A DNA stretch of 64,000 bases from a virus, in the IMG/VR virus record IMGVR_UViG_3300042523_000478, positions 27,987 through 91,986 of that record, one strand, 5' to 3'. The notes under the pieces are model-generated. The model was given only the letters and a program-made list of their open reading frames with translations. It was not told where the DNA came from and did not search any database. Every line of letters begins with the position of its first letter. Within the stretch, counting starts at the first letter, position 1. Shown in pieces: positions 1-9,872 of the stretch. The position numbers and the translations under genes are program-made.

Positions 1-469
1 TTGTTGTTAAATGAATTAAATCATTTGTTATTTTTTCATTTAAAAATTCTTTACTAATTACCATTACCCCAGTGTTATATTGGTCAATATAAAGTTCTCT
101 TACTGCACCAAAAGGTTTTTCATAATCAATCAAATAATCTATGTTACCTAATACAACAATGTCACAATCTAAAAATATAATCTTATCAAATTCCGTTAAT
201 GAAAAAATTTCATATTTTGTATAATCACCAAACATTCTTTGTTGGTCTTTTAATTTTTCTATCTCAAAATATTTTTCAGTATCAAACTTTTTTATATGAA
301 TATTGTTGTATATTTTTCTTGAGGTAATTAAATCTTCAGGGTTTAAATCGTTACTAATTATAACAAATGGAATATTTTCATTTACAACTCTTGGGTTGTT
401 ATCAATTAATGATTTTAACATTACTTCAAACCCGATTAGATAATCTTTATTACAAACACTTACAAACAT
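1..469 (-). CDS. GT8-family glycosyltransferase, C-terminus cut by window edge
   Basis: The minus strand reads open from an ATG at 469 to the window start, giving about 156 residues of an incomplete protein. It begins MFVSVCNKDYLIGFEVMLKS and carries IIFLDCDIVVLGNIDYLID at about residues 98-116. This is the DxD nucleotide-sugar and metal-binding region of glycogenin/LgtC-type GT8 enzymes, followed by the usual pattern of a displaced low-complexity IDYL helix. Such enzymes transfer hexose from UDP-sugars. It lies downstream of the fibre genes but beyond a terminator, so it is probably expressed separately. It is a further member of the large set of sugar-modifying genes at 11.7-25.5 kb. The family call is good; the substrate is unknown. 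Confidence 0.75.
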   Translation of the reverse strand, partial: MFVSVCNKDYLIGFEVMLKSLIDNNPRVVNENIPFVIISNDLNPEDLITSRKIYNNIHIKKFDTEKYFEIEKLKDQQRMFGDYTKYEIFSLTEFDKIIFLDCDIVVLGNIDYLIDYEKPFGAVRELYIDQYNTGVMVISKEFLNEKITNDLIHLTT

Positions 470-510
470 ATCTTAAATATAAAAAATCAAATGTAAAAGT
501 GTATTAAATA

Positions 511-535
511 AAAAAACCCCTCTTTGTGGGAGGGG
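511..535 (-). terminator. Rho-independent terminator after the fibre gene
   Basis: On the minus strand a CCCCTC/GAGGGG hairpin is followed by a run of seven U. It lies 30 nt beyond the stop of the 550-residue fibre gene. Confidence 0.85.
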
Positions 536-564
536 CTAATAATATTTTTAATTATTATATTATC

Positions 565-2217
565 CTAAGATGACCACCTTGCACGACATCTCCAATTAAT
601 TATTGTGGATGTATCACCTTCATCGTTATTTTGAACACTAACAATTATAGTGTCGTCGGCATAAGTCAAAACACTTGTAACACTTGAAGGAAATGTTGAC
701 TGGTTTAGATTTATAGTAGGTCCGTCTGCTGACAATTCATACAATGAACCTGTATCTCCAGATAATAAATATCCAGATGTAAATTCTTGTGTTAATCCTG
801 ATAAATAATTGTTATCATAAGCATTACACCAAATTTTTACATTTGTTGTTCTAAATTCTTGTGGTGTGATAAGTATTTCTATAATGTTTGCACTAGTACC
901 TCCAGTTATTGTAACATCTGCAGTGTTATATCTAAAGTTGTTTAAATCTACGTAAGATCCAGAATCATTATTATTGGTATAAATATAAATCTGACCGTTA
1001 TCAACACTAATTTGGGACTCATTATTGTCGTCAGATGATGTGAGTGTAATTCCGCCTGATCTTAAATTAAACAATGAATTTGACGTAACTCCAGATTTTG
1101 TAACACCCATATTAATTTCTCCAGAAATAGATGTAAAATCATTTACCGATAATGAAGCAAACTCTAAATTAGATTTTATCAAGGTTCCGTTTGTCATAAC
1201 AATATCACTACCAGTTTCATTACCAATTGAAATTACTTCAGATAATGATGGTGTATTACCAGTAAAATCATTACCAACAATAACCAAACCATTTGAGTCA
1301 ATGCCTAAACTATTAACTGAAGTGCCTGTTGATATATTTCCAATATTTAAATAAGGAACATAAACTGTGTCATCTGTTGTTCCTGTAATACCAGAACCAC
1401 CAATAACCACAATTCTATCTCCCATAATAACCGAATTATTTGATATCGCAAAAGAACAATCCCCAATTACGGTATTTGTATATCCCCCAGATACGGTTGA
1501 CCCATATCCTGAAACGGTATTTCCATATCCCCCAGCAATAACTGAATTATATTTTATTGCGGTGTTAAATGAACCACCCCCGATTGTTACACCATCTAAA
1601 TAAGCTTTATTACAAATACCTCCAGATATTGTGGCGTAAGTCCCATAGTTTTGATTTCTTGTACCACCGGCAACCACAGAAAAGTTTGATACCGATGTGT
1701 TTGAGTTACCCCCACCAACAACAGAAGAACTTCCTAAGTTTGCATTATTACAACCACCACCAACAATTGAGAAGTCAGCAATAGATGTGTTGTTTAAACC
1801 ACCTCCGATTATCCCATAAAGGGAATTAACCGTATTATTTTCCCCACCACCAACTACGGTACATTCACAAGTGGAAACGTTAAATGTTCCACCAGCAACA
1901 ACCGATAAAGAATCAGATGCGGTATTATTTTTACCACCACCAATAAATGAAAACTCACCATTGGCAACGTTTAATGAACCACCAAGAATCCCAGAACAAA
2001 ATCCTGAAGATGTGTTTAAAAACCCTCCACCAACAACCGAGTTATAACAAGACGATGTGTTATTTTGTCCACCACCAACAAATGAATATTTTCCTGATGA
2101 GGTATTTTGATAACCACCTGTTACTGTCGCATATTGTCTAATTGCGGTGTTTTGATTATCACATCTTACTGTTGATGTTAGTCCACCAATAGGGTCGTTT
2201 ATAATAACATATGCCAT
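565..2217 (-). CDS. YadA-head-like repeat fibre/adhesin protein
   Basis: 550 residues. Residues about 20-270 are about 16 copies of a short beta-roll repeat with the pattern SxVxGGGxxNT, like the left-handed beta-roll head of trimeric autotransporter adhesins (YadA/Hep_Hag). A conserved linker (DTVYVPYLNIGN, then LGIDSNGLVIVGND at about 290-320) is shared with the next fibre gene. The C-terminal 200 residues are beta-rich without a recognised domain. It shares its N-terminus (MAYVIINDxxGGxTSTVRC) with the 1362-residue protein at 2282-6370, so the two are paralogues. It is probably a trimeric receptor-binding fibre at the distal tail. No promoter motif is seen close upstream, so expression may come by readthrough from the upstream fibre gene. 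Confidence 0.75.
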   Translation of the reverse strand: MAYVIINDPIGGLTSTVRCDNQNTAIRQYATVTGGYQNTSSGKYSFVGGGQNNTSSCYNSVVGGGFLNTSSGFCSGILGGSLNVANGEFSFIGGGKNNTASDSLSVVAGGTFNVSTCECTVVGGGENNTVNSLYGIIGGGLNNTSIADFSIVGGGCNNANLGSSSVVGGGNSNTSVSNFSVVAGGTRNQNYGTYATISGGICNKAYLDGVTIGGGSFNTAIKYNSVIAGGYGNTVSGYGSTVSGGYTNTVIGDCSFAISNNSVIMGDRIVVIGGSGITGTTDDTVYVPYLNIGNISTGTSVNSLGIDSNGLVIVGNDFTGNTPSLSEVISIGNETGSDIVMTNGTLIKSNLEFASLSVNDFTSISGEINMGVTKSGVTSNSLFNLRSGGITLTSSDDNNESQISVDNGQIYIYTNNNDSGSYVDLNNFRYNTADVTITGGTSANIIEILITPQEFRTTNVKIWCNAYDNNYLSGLTQEFTSGYLLSGDTGSLYELSADGPTINLNQSTFPSSVTSVLTYADDTIIVSVQNNDEGDTSTIINWRCRARWSS

Positions 2218-2247
2218 TTTTATTTTTTTTTATTAATTTTTTATTTT

Positions 2248-2275
2248 TAAAAACCCCCAAGTTTCCCTGGGGGTT
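2248..2275 (-). terminator. Terminator between the two fibre paralogues
   Basis: On the minus strand an AACCCCCA/TGGGGGTT hairpin with an 8-nt loop is followed by a U-rich run. It lies just after the stop of the 1362-residue fibre gene. Confidence 0.85.
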
Positions 2276-2281
2276 ATTTTG

Positions 2282-5200
2282 TTAAAGAGATATTTTTAAT
2301 GTACCACTATCATTCCATACGTATCCGGTTATCCCAGGATCAGTAGTTGGTAAACCATCCATTCTTACTTCAGTAGTCGGTTGTCCACCTCCACTTACAG
2401 TAAAGTTATTAACATATGTGTGATATGGTCTATCAGAAGTTATATTACAACCAACAATATGTGAGTGAATACAAGTCGCTTTGTTTGAACACCCTCCGAT
2501 AATTGATGTGAAATCTCCTGCCGATGTGTTAAGAGTTCCTCCACCAACAGTTGCGTTTAAACCTACCGATGTGTTAGATAAACCTCCAGATACAGTACCG
2601 TTGGTTGACGATGATCTAACAACGTTAGATCTACCACCACCAATGTAACCATACTGACCACAAACTTTATTTCCACAACCACCAAATATACTACCAAAAG
2701 ATGATGGAGATAATACCATATTATTATAACCACCCCCAATTGACCCATAAAGACATGAGTTTGTGTTTAATCTACCTCCACTAATCACAGAACCACAAGC
2801 GGTTAATGTATTAATATTACAAGCACCACCCCCAATTGTTGAATTCCATATTAAAGATTGGTTACTAAATCCACCAGCAACTACGGTTGAAACCCCTGAT
2901 GAAATATTTAACATACCCCCACCAACTACGGTTTGATAACATGATGATGTATTACTACAACCACCACCAATAAATGAGTAATATCCAGAACTTGTATTAG
3001 ATCTACCTCCCGCAATTGTTGAATAAGGGGAAGCGGCATAGTTATTAAAACCACCTAAAATTGAAGATCCGTTAGAATATGAAGAGTTAGTACAACCTAA
3101 CGCAATTGACGAATTTGCTGAAGCTATGTTTGAGTTTCCAGCCCTTATTGAAGAACCTACTCCAGTACCCGCAACTATAACACCAGTTAATCCAGTAAAT
3201 GTAATTCCACCAATAGAAACTGTTCCGTTTTGTCTTTCTAAGTTTAAGATACCAGTACTATTATCAAATGTACCTCCAGTTACATAATAATCATTATTTA
3301 AGAAACCAGTTGCGGTAACAACGTTTCCATTATTTAATGATAAATCTAAAGTTCCGTTAGAGTATGTTGCTCCAGTTACAAAATTATTTAATGTTTGGAA
3401 TCCTAATACACTGATTGGGGCTTGTCCATTATTTTGGAGTAATGTTAATTCTCCAGTTGACGCACTATAAGTAGCTCCGGTTAAGAATGTATCCGTACCA
3501 CCTGTATAAAGTCCATTTATTGTAACAGAACCATTTTGTCTATCTAATGTTATTGAACCATTAGAATAAGTTCCACCAGTTACATAGTAATCTGTGAATC
3601 CTGTAATTGTTACTGTTGATCCGTCAGTATTTGTTAAAGTTAAATCTCCAGCAGCAAAAGTACCACCAGTTAAGAACACATCAGTGTATCCAGTTGTAAA
3701 CCCTGACACATCAACTGTTTGTCCAGATGTGTTTGTAAATGTTACAACACCTGTACTAGAATTATATGTACCTCCGGTTAAACCTAAGTCAGTTGCTAAA
3801 ATCCCTAAACTTACCGTATAATCGTTACCATCGTTAACGGATGCCGTTAATGTAAATCCACTAGTGTCAAATGTTAAACCAGTTAAGAAATAATCTGTTG
3901 TTGACGAACCAACAACAACATTACCTGAACCATCAACCGCTAAGTTTGAAACTGGAGTTGTTGCTCCTACTGTTTGAATATTTAAATATGGTACGTAAAC
4001 AGTGTCGTTATTAGTTGATATAATATTTTGACCACCAACAACTGCACTTCTAGTTCCAACTGCGGTATTATTACAACCACCAAGTATCATTGAATATAAA
4101 CCGGATGTTGTATTTAATCTACCCCCACTAATCACTGACCCACAAGCGGTTGGTAATGTTGTGTTACACGCACCACCACCAATTGTTGAATTCCATATTG
4201 ATGCTGCGTTACGGTAACCTCCACTTACTGTTGTTGATACTCCAGAAGATGTATTACTGTAACCACCACCAATTGATGCGCTTACGCAAGTTGATTTATT
4301 ATATCCACCACCACCAATTGATGAATAGCACCCTAGTGATATGTTATAAAGTCCACCACCAATTGATGACTGAGTCCCTAATGATGTATTATTCCATCCA
4401 CCTCCAATTGAAGATTGAACCCCTAATGATGTGTTAAAACACCCACCACCAACAGTAGCTTGATTATTACAAGTTTTATTACCCCAACCACCAACAATAC
4501 TTGACATATAACCTTGTGTTTGGTTTGAATAACCTCCACCAACAAATGAATACGCACCAGTCGCAGAGTTAAAATAACCACCCGCAACTGTATCGGTAAC
4601 GCTGTTTGCAAGGTTGGATACACCTCCACCAACAGTAGCACCATACTGTGTTGCTACGTTATTATAACCACCAATTACTGTTGAATATTGTCCCGAAGCA
4701 CTGTTATTATTATTTTTTCTAACTGTTGAGGATCCTCCTGTCCCCGCTATAATAACTGCGTCATCAATTCCAGAAATATTAACAGTACCGTTTTGTTGTT
4801 GTATTGTTATTGTTCCTGTTGATGGTGTGTAATATCCTCCAGTTACGTAAACATCTGTGTATCCAGTTAAGAAACCGGTAACATTAAATGTTCCTCCACT
4901 ACTATTTGTAAATGTTGCGGTACCACTGTTAAGGTCATAAGTACCTCCAGTAATTGTCATATCTGAAGAAAGTATACCTAAATTAACCGTATCGGTAAAT
5001 CCGTCATTTCTTTCTATTGTTAAATCATAATTAAGAGTATCAAAAGTCATTCCGGTAACATAAATGTCCGTAAACCCTGTTGTAAACCCGGTTATTAAAA
5101 CAGATTGTATTTGACTATCTAACGTTAAAGTTCCCGTATTGTTATCATATGTTCCTCCTGTAACATATGAATCTAATGCCGTAAATCCTGTGATTGTTAC

Positions 5201-6370
5201 TGTTGAACCATCAGTATTTATTAAAGTTAAATCTCCAGCGGCAAAAGTTCCACCAGTTAAAAAAACATCTGTATATCCGGTTGTAAAACCTGATACGTCA
5301 ACAGTTTGTCCAGAAGTATTAGTAAATGTAACAACACCAGTATTAGGGTTGTAAGTACCTCCGGTTAAACCTAAGTCGGTTGCTAAAATACCTAAACTTA
5401 CACTATAAGAATTACCATCGTTAACGGATGCCGTTAATGTGAATCCACTATTATCAAAAGTTAAACCAGTTAAGAAATAATCTTGTAGTCCATTAATAAT
5501 AACATTACTACCATCATTATTATCTAATGTTAATGTTTGTGTATTATAATCTAACGTACCTCCGGTAACAAAAATATCTTGTGTTAAAAATCCTCCAGTT
5601 GTTAAACTAACTCCATTGTTGTTATCTAAAGTTAATAAACCAGTGTTAGTGTCAAAAGTAAAACCTGTTGCAAATACATCTTGAGTAATAAATCCTCCAG
5701 TTGTTAGATTAACACCATTGTTATTATTCAAAGTTAATAAACCTGTGTTATTGTTAAAAGTAAGACCTGTTGCAAATACATCATTACCAACAACAACGTT
5801 TCCATTTAAATCTATTCCTAAATTATTTAGAGATGTTGTTGACCCGACAGTATCAACATTTAATTGTGGCACATATACTGTGTTTGATTGAGTACCAATA
5901 ATATTACTACCACCAAGTACAACACTTCTAGTTCCAACTGCGGTATTATAAGAACCACCAACAACTGATGAATAATTACCAAGAGTTGTATTAAATTCAC
6001 CATTACCTATAAATGAATCACACCCAAGACCGGTATTGTTATCTCCTCCTGTTACCGTAGAACCAGATCTAGAAACGTTATTATCACCACCAAGTACAAT
6101 TGATTTTGTATCATTTGCGGTATTACAATAACCACCAGCGATTACAGAATATCTACCTATTGCACTATTATAAGAACCACCACCAACGGTTGACCCATAT
6201 CCGGTTGATTTATTATAAGCTCCTCCGGCGATTATAGAGTAAGTATTATTGGAAGTATTTCCTCTACCTCCACTTACCGTTGAATACACCGCAGCAGCTG
6301 AATTTCCTTGTGAACATCTAACGGTAGATGTAGTTCCACCAGTTAAATCGTTAATTATTACAAAAGCCAT
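2282..6370 (-). CDS. Giant modular tail fibre with three YadA-like blocks
   Basis: 1362 residues. Three blocks of GGGxxNT beta-roll repeats lie at about residues 15-165, 540-780 and 1065-1320. They are separated by stalks made of repeats of the type TGGTYDxNTGTLTLxxxDGSxVxITGF. The linker TVYVPQLNV...LGIDLNGNVVVG recurs. Residues about 300-400 and 825-925 are near-identical copies, reflecting an internal duplication of about 300 bp. The C-terminus (TGYVWNDSGTLKISL) resembles fibre tips. It is almost certainly a long trimeric tail fibre. It shares its N-terminus with the 565-2217 protein, suggesting both attach to the same tail site. Low-complexity repeats make exact repeat counts approximate. 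Confidence 0.8.
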   Translation of the reverse strand: MAFVIINDLTGGTTSTVRCSQGNSAAAVYSTVSGGRGNTSNNTYSIIAGGAYNKSTGYGSTVGGGSYNSAIGRYSVIAGGYCNTANDTKSIVLGGDNNVSRSGSTVTGGDNNTGLGCDSFIGNGEFNTTLGNYSSVVGGSYNTAVGTRSVVLGGSNIIGTQSNTVYVPQLNVDTVGSTTSLNNLGIDLNGNVVVGNDVFATGLTFNNNTGLLTLNNNNGVNLTTGGFITQDVFATGFTFDTNTGLLTLDNNNGVSLTTGGFLTQDIFVTGGTLDYNTQTLTLDNNDGSNVIINGLQDYFLTGLTFDNSGFTLTASVNDGNSYSVSLGILATDLGLTGGTYNPNTGVVTFTNTSGQTVDVSGFTTGYTDVFLTGGTFAAGDLTLINTDGSTVTITGFTALDSYVTGGTYDNNTGTLTLDSQIQSVLITGFTTGFTDIYVTGMTFDTLNYDLTIERNDGFTDTVNLGILSSDMTITGGTYDLNSGTATFTNSSGGTFNVTGFLTGYTDVYVTGGYYTPSTGTITIQQQNGTVNISGIDDAVIIAGTGGSSTVRKNNNNSASGQYSTVIGGYNNVATQYGATVGGGVSNLANSVTDTVAGGYFNSATGAYSFVGGGYSNQTQGYMSSIVGGWGNKTCNNQATVGGGCFNTSLGVQSSIGGGWNNTSLGTQSSIGGGLYNISLGCYSSIGGGGYNKSTCVSASIGGGYSNTSSGVSTTVSGGYRNAASIWNSTIGGGACNTTLPTACGSVISGGRLNTTSGLYSMILGGCNNTAVGTRSAVVGGQNIISTNNDTVYVPYLNIQTVGATTPVSNLAVDGSGNVVVGSSTTDYFLTGLTFDTSGFTLTASVNDGNDYTVSLGILATDLGLTGGTYNSSTGVVTFTNTSGQTVDVSGFTTGYTDVFLTGGTFAAGDLTLTNTDGSTVTITGFTDYYVTGGTYSNGSITLDRQNGSVTINGLYTGGTDTFLTGATYSASTGELTLLQNNGQAPISVLGFQTLNNFVTGATYSNGTLDLSLNNGNVVTATGFLNNDYYVTGGTFDNSTGILNLERQNGTVSIGGITFTGLTGVIVAGTGVGSSIRAGNSNIASANSSIALGCTNSSYSNGSSILGGFNNYAASPYSTIAGGRSNTSSGYYSFIGGGCSNTSSCYQTVVGGGMLNISSGVSTVVAGGFSNQSLIWNSTIGGGACNINTLTACGSVISGGRLNTNSCLYGSIGGGYNNMVLSPSSFGSIFGGCGNKVCGQYGYIGGGRSNVVRSSSTNGTVSGGLSNTSVGLNATVGGGTLNTSAGDFTSIIGGCSNKATCIHSHIVGCNITSDRPYHTYVNNFTVSGGGQPTTEVRMDGLPTTDPGITGYVWNDSGTLKISL

Positions 6371-6412
6371 TTTGTTTGTTTGTTTTTAATGTTTATTTAA
6401 TTTCTTTTATTT

Positions 6413-6420
6413 GATAAATA
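6413..6420 (-). promoter_or_regulatory. Candidate late promoter motif upstream of giant fibre
   Basis: Minus strand TATTTATC within GAGATATTTATC, 42 nt upstream of the ATG at 6370. It is a variant of the TATTTAT(A/T) motif seen before most structural genes here. Confidence 0.35.
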
Positions 6421-6478
6421 TCTCAATAAAAGATAAATAAAGAATTAATCTAAAAAAAAACGAAAATTTTATATGTAA

Positions 6479-8665
6479 CTAAATTAAAAAACTTGTTGTG
6501 GTGGTTGTGGTATGTCCCCCAATAGTGTAAGTAAAATCATTTGGTTCACAAACTACTATATCACAATCAGGACAAAATGGGTTAAACATCCTAAATTTTT
6601 CCTTTAATAAATTAAAGTTGTGTCTTATTTCTGAAGCATTTATTGGTTCAACATACATTCTAAATTGTGAAATACCACCTTCAAAAGTACCCCCAAATTC
6701 TTTTTCTAATAAAATATTTGTTGTTAATCCGGATAATGATGTTCCGGACAAAATTGATGTTGGAAAACACTCTGGGTCTTGAATATAATTACTATAAGGA
6801 AGGGTACAAGAAGAAAATGTTAAATTTTCGTGAAGACCCTGAGTTCCCCCTCCCCAAGATATATTAAAAGGAACCCCTAATTGTTTTTCTTTATCGGTAT
6901 TTAAAGCTCTTGGTATCACTTCCTCAAAGTCCTCAATTGTATAATGTAGTTTACCGTTAACATATATTTTTAATCTACCATCCCTAAATTTTTTATCTTC
7001 AATCCAACTATAATTAAGGTTAACAATATCAACACTTAATTCTATTTTTAACCCATTAGTATAAGGAGGTTTAATTAGTTCAACGGAATTGTTTGCCAAA
7101 CTTTCTAAAGGTTCTGTTTTTGTAATATTACCTAACCCACCTCTGTACCATAAGTCACAATTGTCCAAATATGAATATCTTTCCCATACAACATCAAGTA
7201 AAAACCAATGTTCTAAATTTAAAAATTCTGGATTAATATTTTCACAATAAGAGTATATTGGAGGAGTACACCATTCTTGTATTGTATAACCTGTAACAAA
7301 TGTTTGACCTGTTATTGTGGTTCCTGTTGTAATACAATCTCCGGTAAACTTAAGAACTTTAATTCCAATACCAGGATTTTTAGGGTCTCCACATAATTTA
7401 AATGAAATATTATTTGACATAGAATCATATAAAGGGTCTTTCTCACAAGTATCCTCAATTGAAGTGTAACCTGTTGGGGTGCAATCCAAACAATCCAAAC
7501 AAGTATCGCAAACAGCACAACTTGGAGTACAAACCGGAACAATGTGATCACAAGTTGGTATTGGACTTGGTGTAGGTGTTGGTGTAGGTGTTGGGGGTAT
7601 TATTGTTACACAAGGGTGATTAAAACATTCCCACCCACAAGTTAAACAAGCGGAGTCTCCACATCCACACCCACAAGTTAATTTTTTTTCAGTTAACCCA
7701 CCACATTTGTCACAACCATAATTTAAATGAGGGTCATATTGACCATTTATAGATCTTGGGGGATACACAAAAATACATCTACTATTTGTTATAGTTTCAT
7801 TACAACAAGCGCAAGTTTGTAAACAATTGGATAAAGGGGTGGTAACTCTAGTATAACCGGTAAAACAATTTGGTGTTCCATCGGCGTAATGATAAAACTT
7901 ATTTTCCGCCCTAGTCCCCAAATAAAAAAAAGTATTTTTGTTTTCAGGATAAATTAAATTTAAAGTTGTTTCTCCAGTTGAGGGACCAAACTCATCGCAG
8001 AATCTTGGTTTTAAAACCATTTCAACAGACCAACCTTTATTTATTCTTTCCGGTAAAATTTCATAATCATAACCAAAAAGTTTATAAAATCCCTGATAGA
8101 ACCCACCATACAATTCGTGGTATTTACCTGCGGTTGGGTCTATCTTACTAACAACCTCATATAAGGTATAATTAGATATACCAGAAAATTTATTATATTC
8201 ACCAGTATAACCAGTTACTTGTATTAACTTTAACCTTCTATCAACGTGTAACCTATCAAATTTAACGGTGTCGTCAAATAAACCATTTGTAAAAAATAAT
8301 TCTTCTCCAGACATTTTATTAACCAAACCATTATCAATACCTGTTAACCCAATATCACAAACGGTTGATGCCGAATAATTACAAAAATTTTCTTTTTTTG
8401 GGTTATAATAATTTTGGGAAACAAATATATTGTTTGGGTTAAAATTTTTATATGTTAATGTTAAATCCTGTGCGGTTAATGGGTTATCAATATCAAAGTA
8501 TACCGGTAACTTATTACCATATGTTTCTGCAATTAAATATGGTGAAAATATAACCTCCTCATAATAATCCCTTTCATCTGAAGTTAGGGACATGTCCATA
8601 CTATCAGAAATCATATTAAGATTATATTTTTTATAAACGTATTGGTTAATATTTTGTTGTGCCAT
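6479..8665 (-). CDS. Large virion structural protein with Cys-rich insert
   Basis: 728 residues. The N-terminal 240 residues look like a folded structural domain. Residues about 210-260 and 465-640 read like a concanavalin/LamG-type jelly roll (SVEMVLKPRF, then a WFLLDVVWERYSYLD strand, then GRLKIYVNGKLHYTIEDFEE). A Cys-rich insert at about residues 265-400 has more than 20 Cys, many in CxxC pairs, and a PTPTPTPTPSP linker. The protein ends in a Thr run. It precedes the fibres on the same strand under its own late-type motif, so a fibre-attachment or whisker-like role is inferred. The exact family is not recognised. Confidence 0.6.
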   Translation of the reverse strand: MAQQNINQYVYKKYNLNMISDSMDMSLTSDERDYYEEVIFSPYLIAETYGNKLPVYFDIDNPLTAQDLTLTYKNFNPNNIFVSQNYYNPKKENFCNYSASTVCDIGLTGIDNGLVNKMSGEELFFTNGLFDDTVKFDRLHVDRRLKLIQVTGYTGEYNKFSGISNYTLYEVVSKIDPTAGKYHELYGGFYQGFYKLFGYDYEILPERINKGWSVEMVLKPRFCDEFGPSTGETTLNLIYPENKNTFFYLGTRAENKFYHYADGTPNCFTGYTRVTTPLSNCLQTCACCNETITNSRCIFVYPPRSINGQYDPHLNYGCDKCGGLTEKKLTCGCGCGDSACLTCGWECFNHPCVTIIPPTPTPTPTPSPIPTCDHIVPVCTPSCAVCDTCLDCLDCTPTGYTSIEDTCEKDPLYDSMSNNISFKLCGDPKNPGIGIKVLKFTGDCITTGTTITGQTFVTGYTIQEWCTPPIYSYCENINPEFLNLEHWFLLDVVWERYSYLDNCDLWYRGGLGNITKTEPLESLANNSVELIKPPYTNGLKIELSVDIVNLNYSWIEDKKFRDGRLKIYVNGKLHYTIEDFEEVIPRALNTDKEKQLGVPFNISWGGGTQGLHENLTFSSCTLPYSNYIQDPECFPTSILSGTSLSGLTTNILLEKEFGGTFEGGISQFRMYVEPINASEIRHNFNLLKEKFRMFNPFCPDCDIVVCEPNDFTYTIGGHTTTTTTSFLI

Positions 8666-8675
8666 ACTTTTTATT

Positions 8676-8683
8676 TATAAATA
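8676..8683 (-). promoter_or_regulatory. Candidate late promoter motif (minus)
   Basis: Minus strand GTATTTATAAATA, ending 10 nt before the ATG at 8665. The core overlaps a palindrome, so the same block also contains the T4 late -10 sequence TATAAATA on both strands. Confidence 0.5.
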
Positions 8684-8696
8684 CAACAAATCAAAG

Positions 8697-8704
8697 TATT
8701 TATA
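8697..8704 (+). promoter_or_regulatory. Candidate late promoter motif (plus)
   Basis: AAGTATTTATATGAAAA, with the core ending 13 nt before the ATG at 8718. It is divergent from the copy at 8676-8683, which serves the opposite gene. Confidence 0.5.
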
Positions 8705-8717
8705 TGAAAAACTGTTT

Positions 8718-9872
8718 ATGATTGAGTTTGAAAAAGAATATTTTAATAAACCATATTATTTCTTTTTAAAGGATAGGGGGAATAAAATATCTTTGCATTA
8801 TTCTGTATCTGAAAATTTAAATGAGGCAAAGAAAGAAGATAACAAAATGGACTTCCCTAAAAAAGAAGAAAAAAATGTTAAAAATTTTATTTCAAAAACC
8901 CTTAAAGATAGTAGAAAAATAAGTTTAGATTCTATAACTAAAAATTTAAAAAAATTAGTTTCCTCAACTAAAGATGAGGTGGTTGAAACAAAATTATTAG
9001 GGAAGATACTTTCAAAATCAATAACCTCATTTGTTAAAGGGGGTGATTTTAAATTAGATAAAGAGGACGTTGATTTTATTAAATCACAATCAAAAGATAT
9101 TTTAAAATTAATACCAATTATTGTTTTTCAATTGGTTCCAGGATCAACAATTGCAACTCCATTTATAATTTCATTAGCGGATAAAGCGGGTATTAGATTA
9201 AATAGTAAAATACCTGAAAAATATAAAAAGAAAGAAAAAGAAGGTGGTGAATTAGATGAATTTGTTGATGCGGATGGAAGTTTTTCTTCTTCAAACATAC
9301 CAATTTTAGATATGGGACAACACACTCAATGGACACAAGACCAGAGAGCCGCATTAATTAGAAACGCTACCGGTATGTTCCCTCAAAGAGCTAGAATATT
9401 TTATGGGGAATCAAAAGAAAATAAAACACCATTAGAGGAAGAAAATTACTCCGACACTTATGGGTATGCGGAAATGGAAAATGTAAACTCATTTAATGAA
9501 TGTTTAGAGGTTTTTGAAGAGTTGGGGGTAAAAGATCCGTTTGAAAGATATGAAAGATGTATGAGTTTTGGTTACGACCCTGAACTTGATGTAGAACTTA
9601 AACAAGAAAAAAAACATGGTGAGTGTGAGGATTGTGATGTTAAAATGAGAATCAACGAACTTAGAAAAGATAAGATGAAAAAAATGATTGATGAAATCTT
9701 ATTGGATAAAAAGAAAAAATCTGAGGATGTTGTAAAAAAAGATTCTGATGAAGACGATGAATCCCCAATAAGTAAAATACTTTTAAGAAATATAGAATCA
9801 ATTAAGAAAATTGCAGAAAAAGAAGGTATTGATTTAAATAAATTAATAAAACATTTAAAAGAAGGTGAATAA
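8718..9872 (+). CDS. Unknown protein with central hydrophobic segment
   Basis: 384 residues, not assigned. The Lys-rich N-terminal third is followed by a hydrophobic stretch (LIPIIVFQLVPGSTIATPF, about residues 130-148). That stretch is reminiscent of the LETM1-like membrane segment, although one similarity is not enough to name it. A conserved-looking middle part follows (about 195-290), with MGQHTQWTQDQRAALIRNA and a small CxxC (CEDC near 296). The C-terminal half is a charged coiled coil. It is the first gene of a plus-strand run with overlapping or closely spaced genes and a late-type motif, so it is probably a virion-associated or morphogenesis protein. Confidence 0.55.
   Translation: MIEFEKEYFNKPYYFFLKDRGNKISLHYSVSENLNEAKKEDNKMDFPKKEEKNVKNFISKTLKDSRKISLDSITKNLKKLVSSTKDEVVETKLLGKILSKSITSFVKGGDFKLDKEDVDFIKSQSKDILKLIPIIVFQLVPGSTIATPFIISLADKAGIRLNSKIPEKYKKKEKEGGELDEFVDADGSFSSSNIPILDMGQHTQWTQDQRAALIRNATGMFPQRARIFYGESKENKTPLEEENYSDTYGYAEMENVNSFNECLEVFEELGVKDPFERYERCMSFGYDPELDVELKQEKKHGECEDCDVKMRINELRKDKMKKMIDEILLDKKKKSEDVVKKDSDEDDESPISKILLRNIESIKKIAEKEGIDLNKLIKHLKEGE

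Noticed and set aside
4150-4437. His/Leu-rich plus-strand ORF within the giant fibre gene
   Set aside because: Antisense of the GGGxxNT repeats. Composition implausible for a protein.
565-6370. CRISPR-like short repeats
   Set aside because: The repeats are coding, in frame, of variable length and without constant spacers. They encode beta-roll units.
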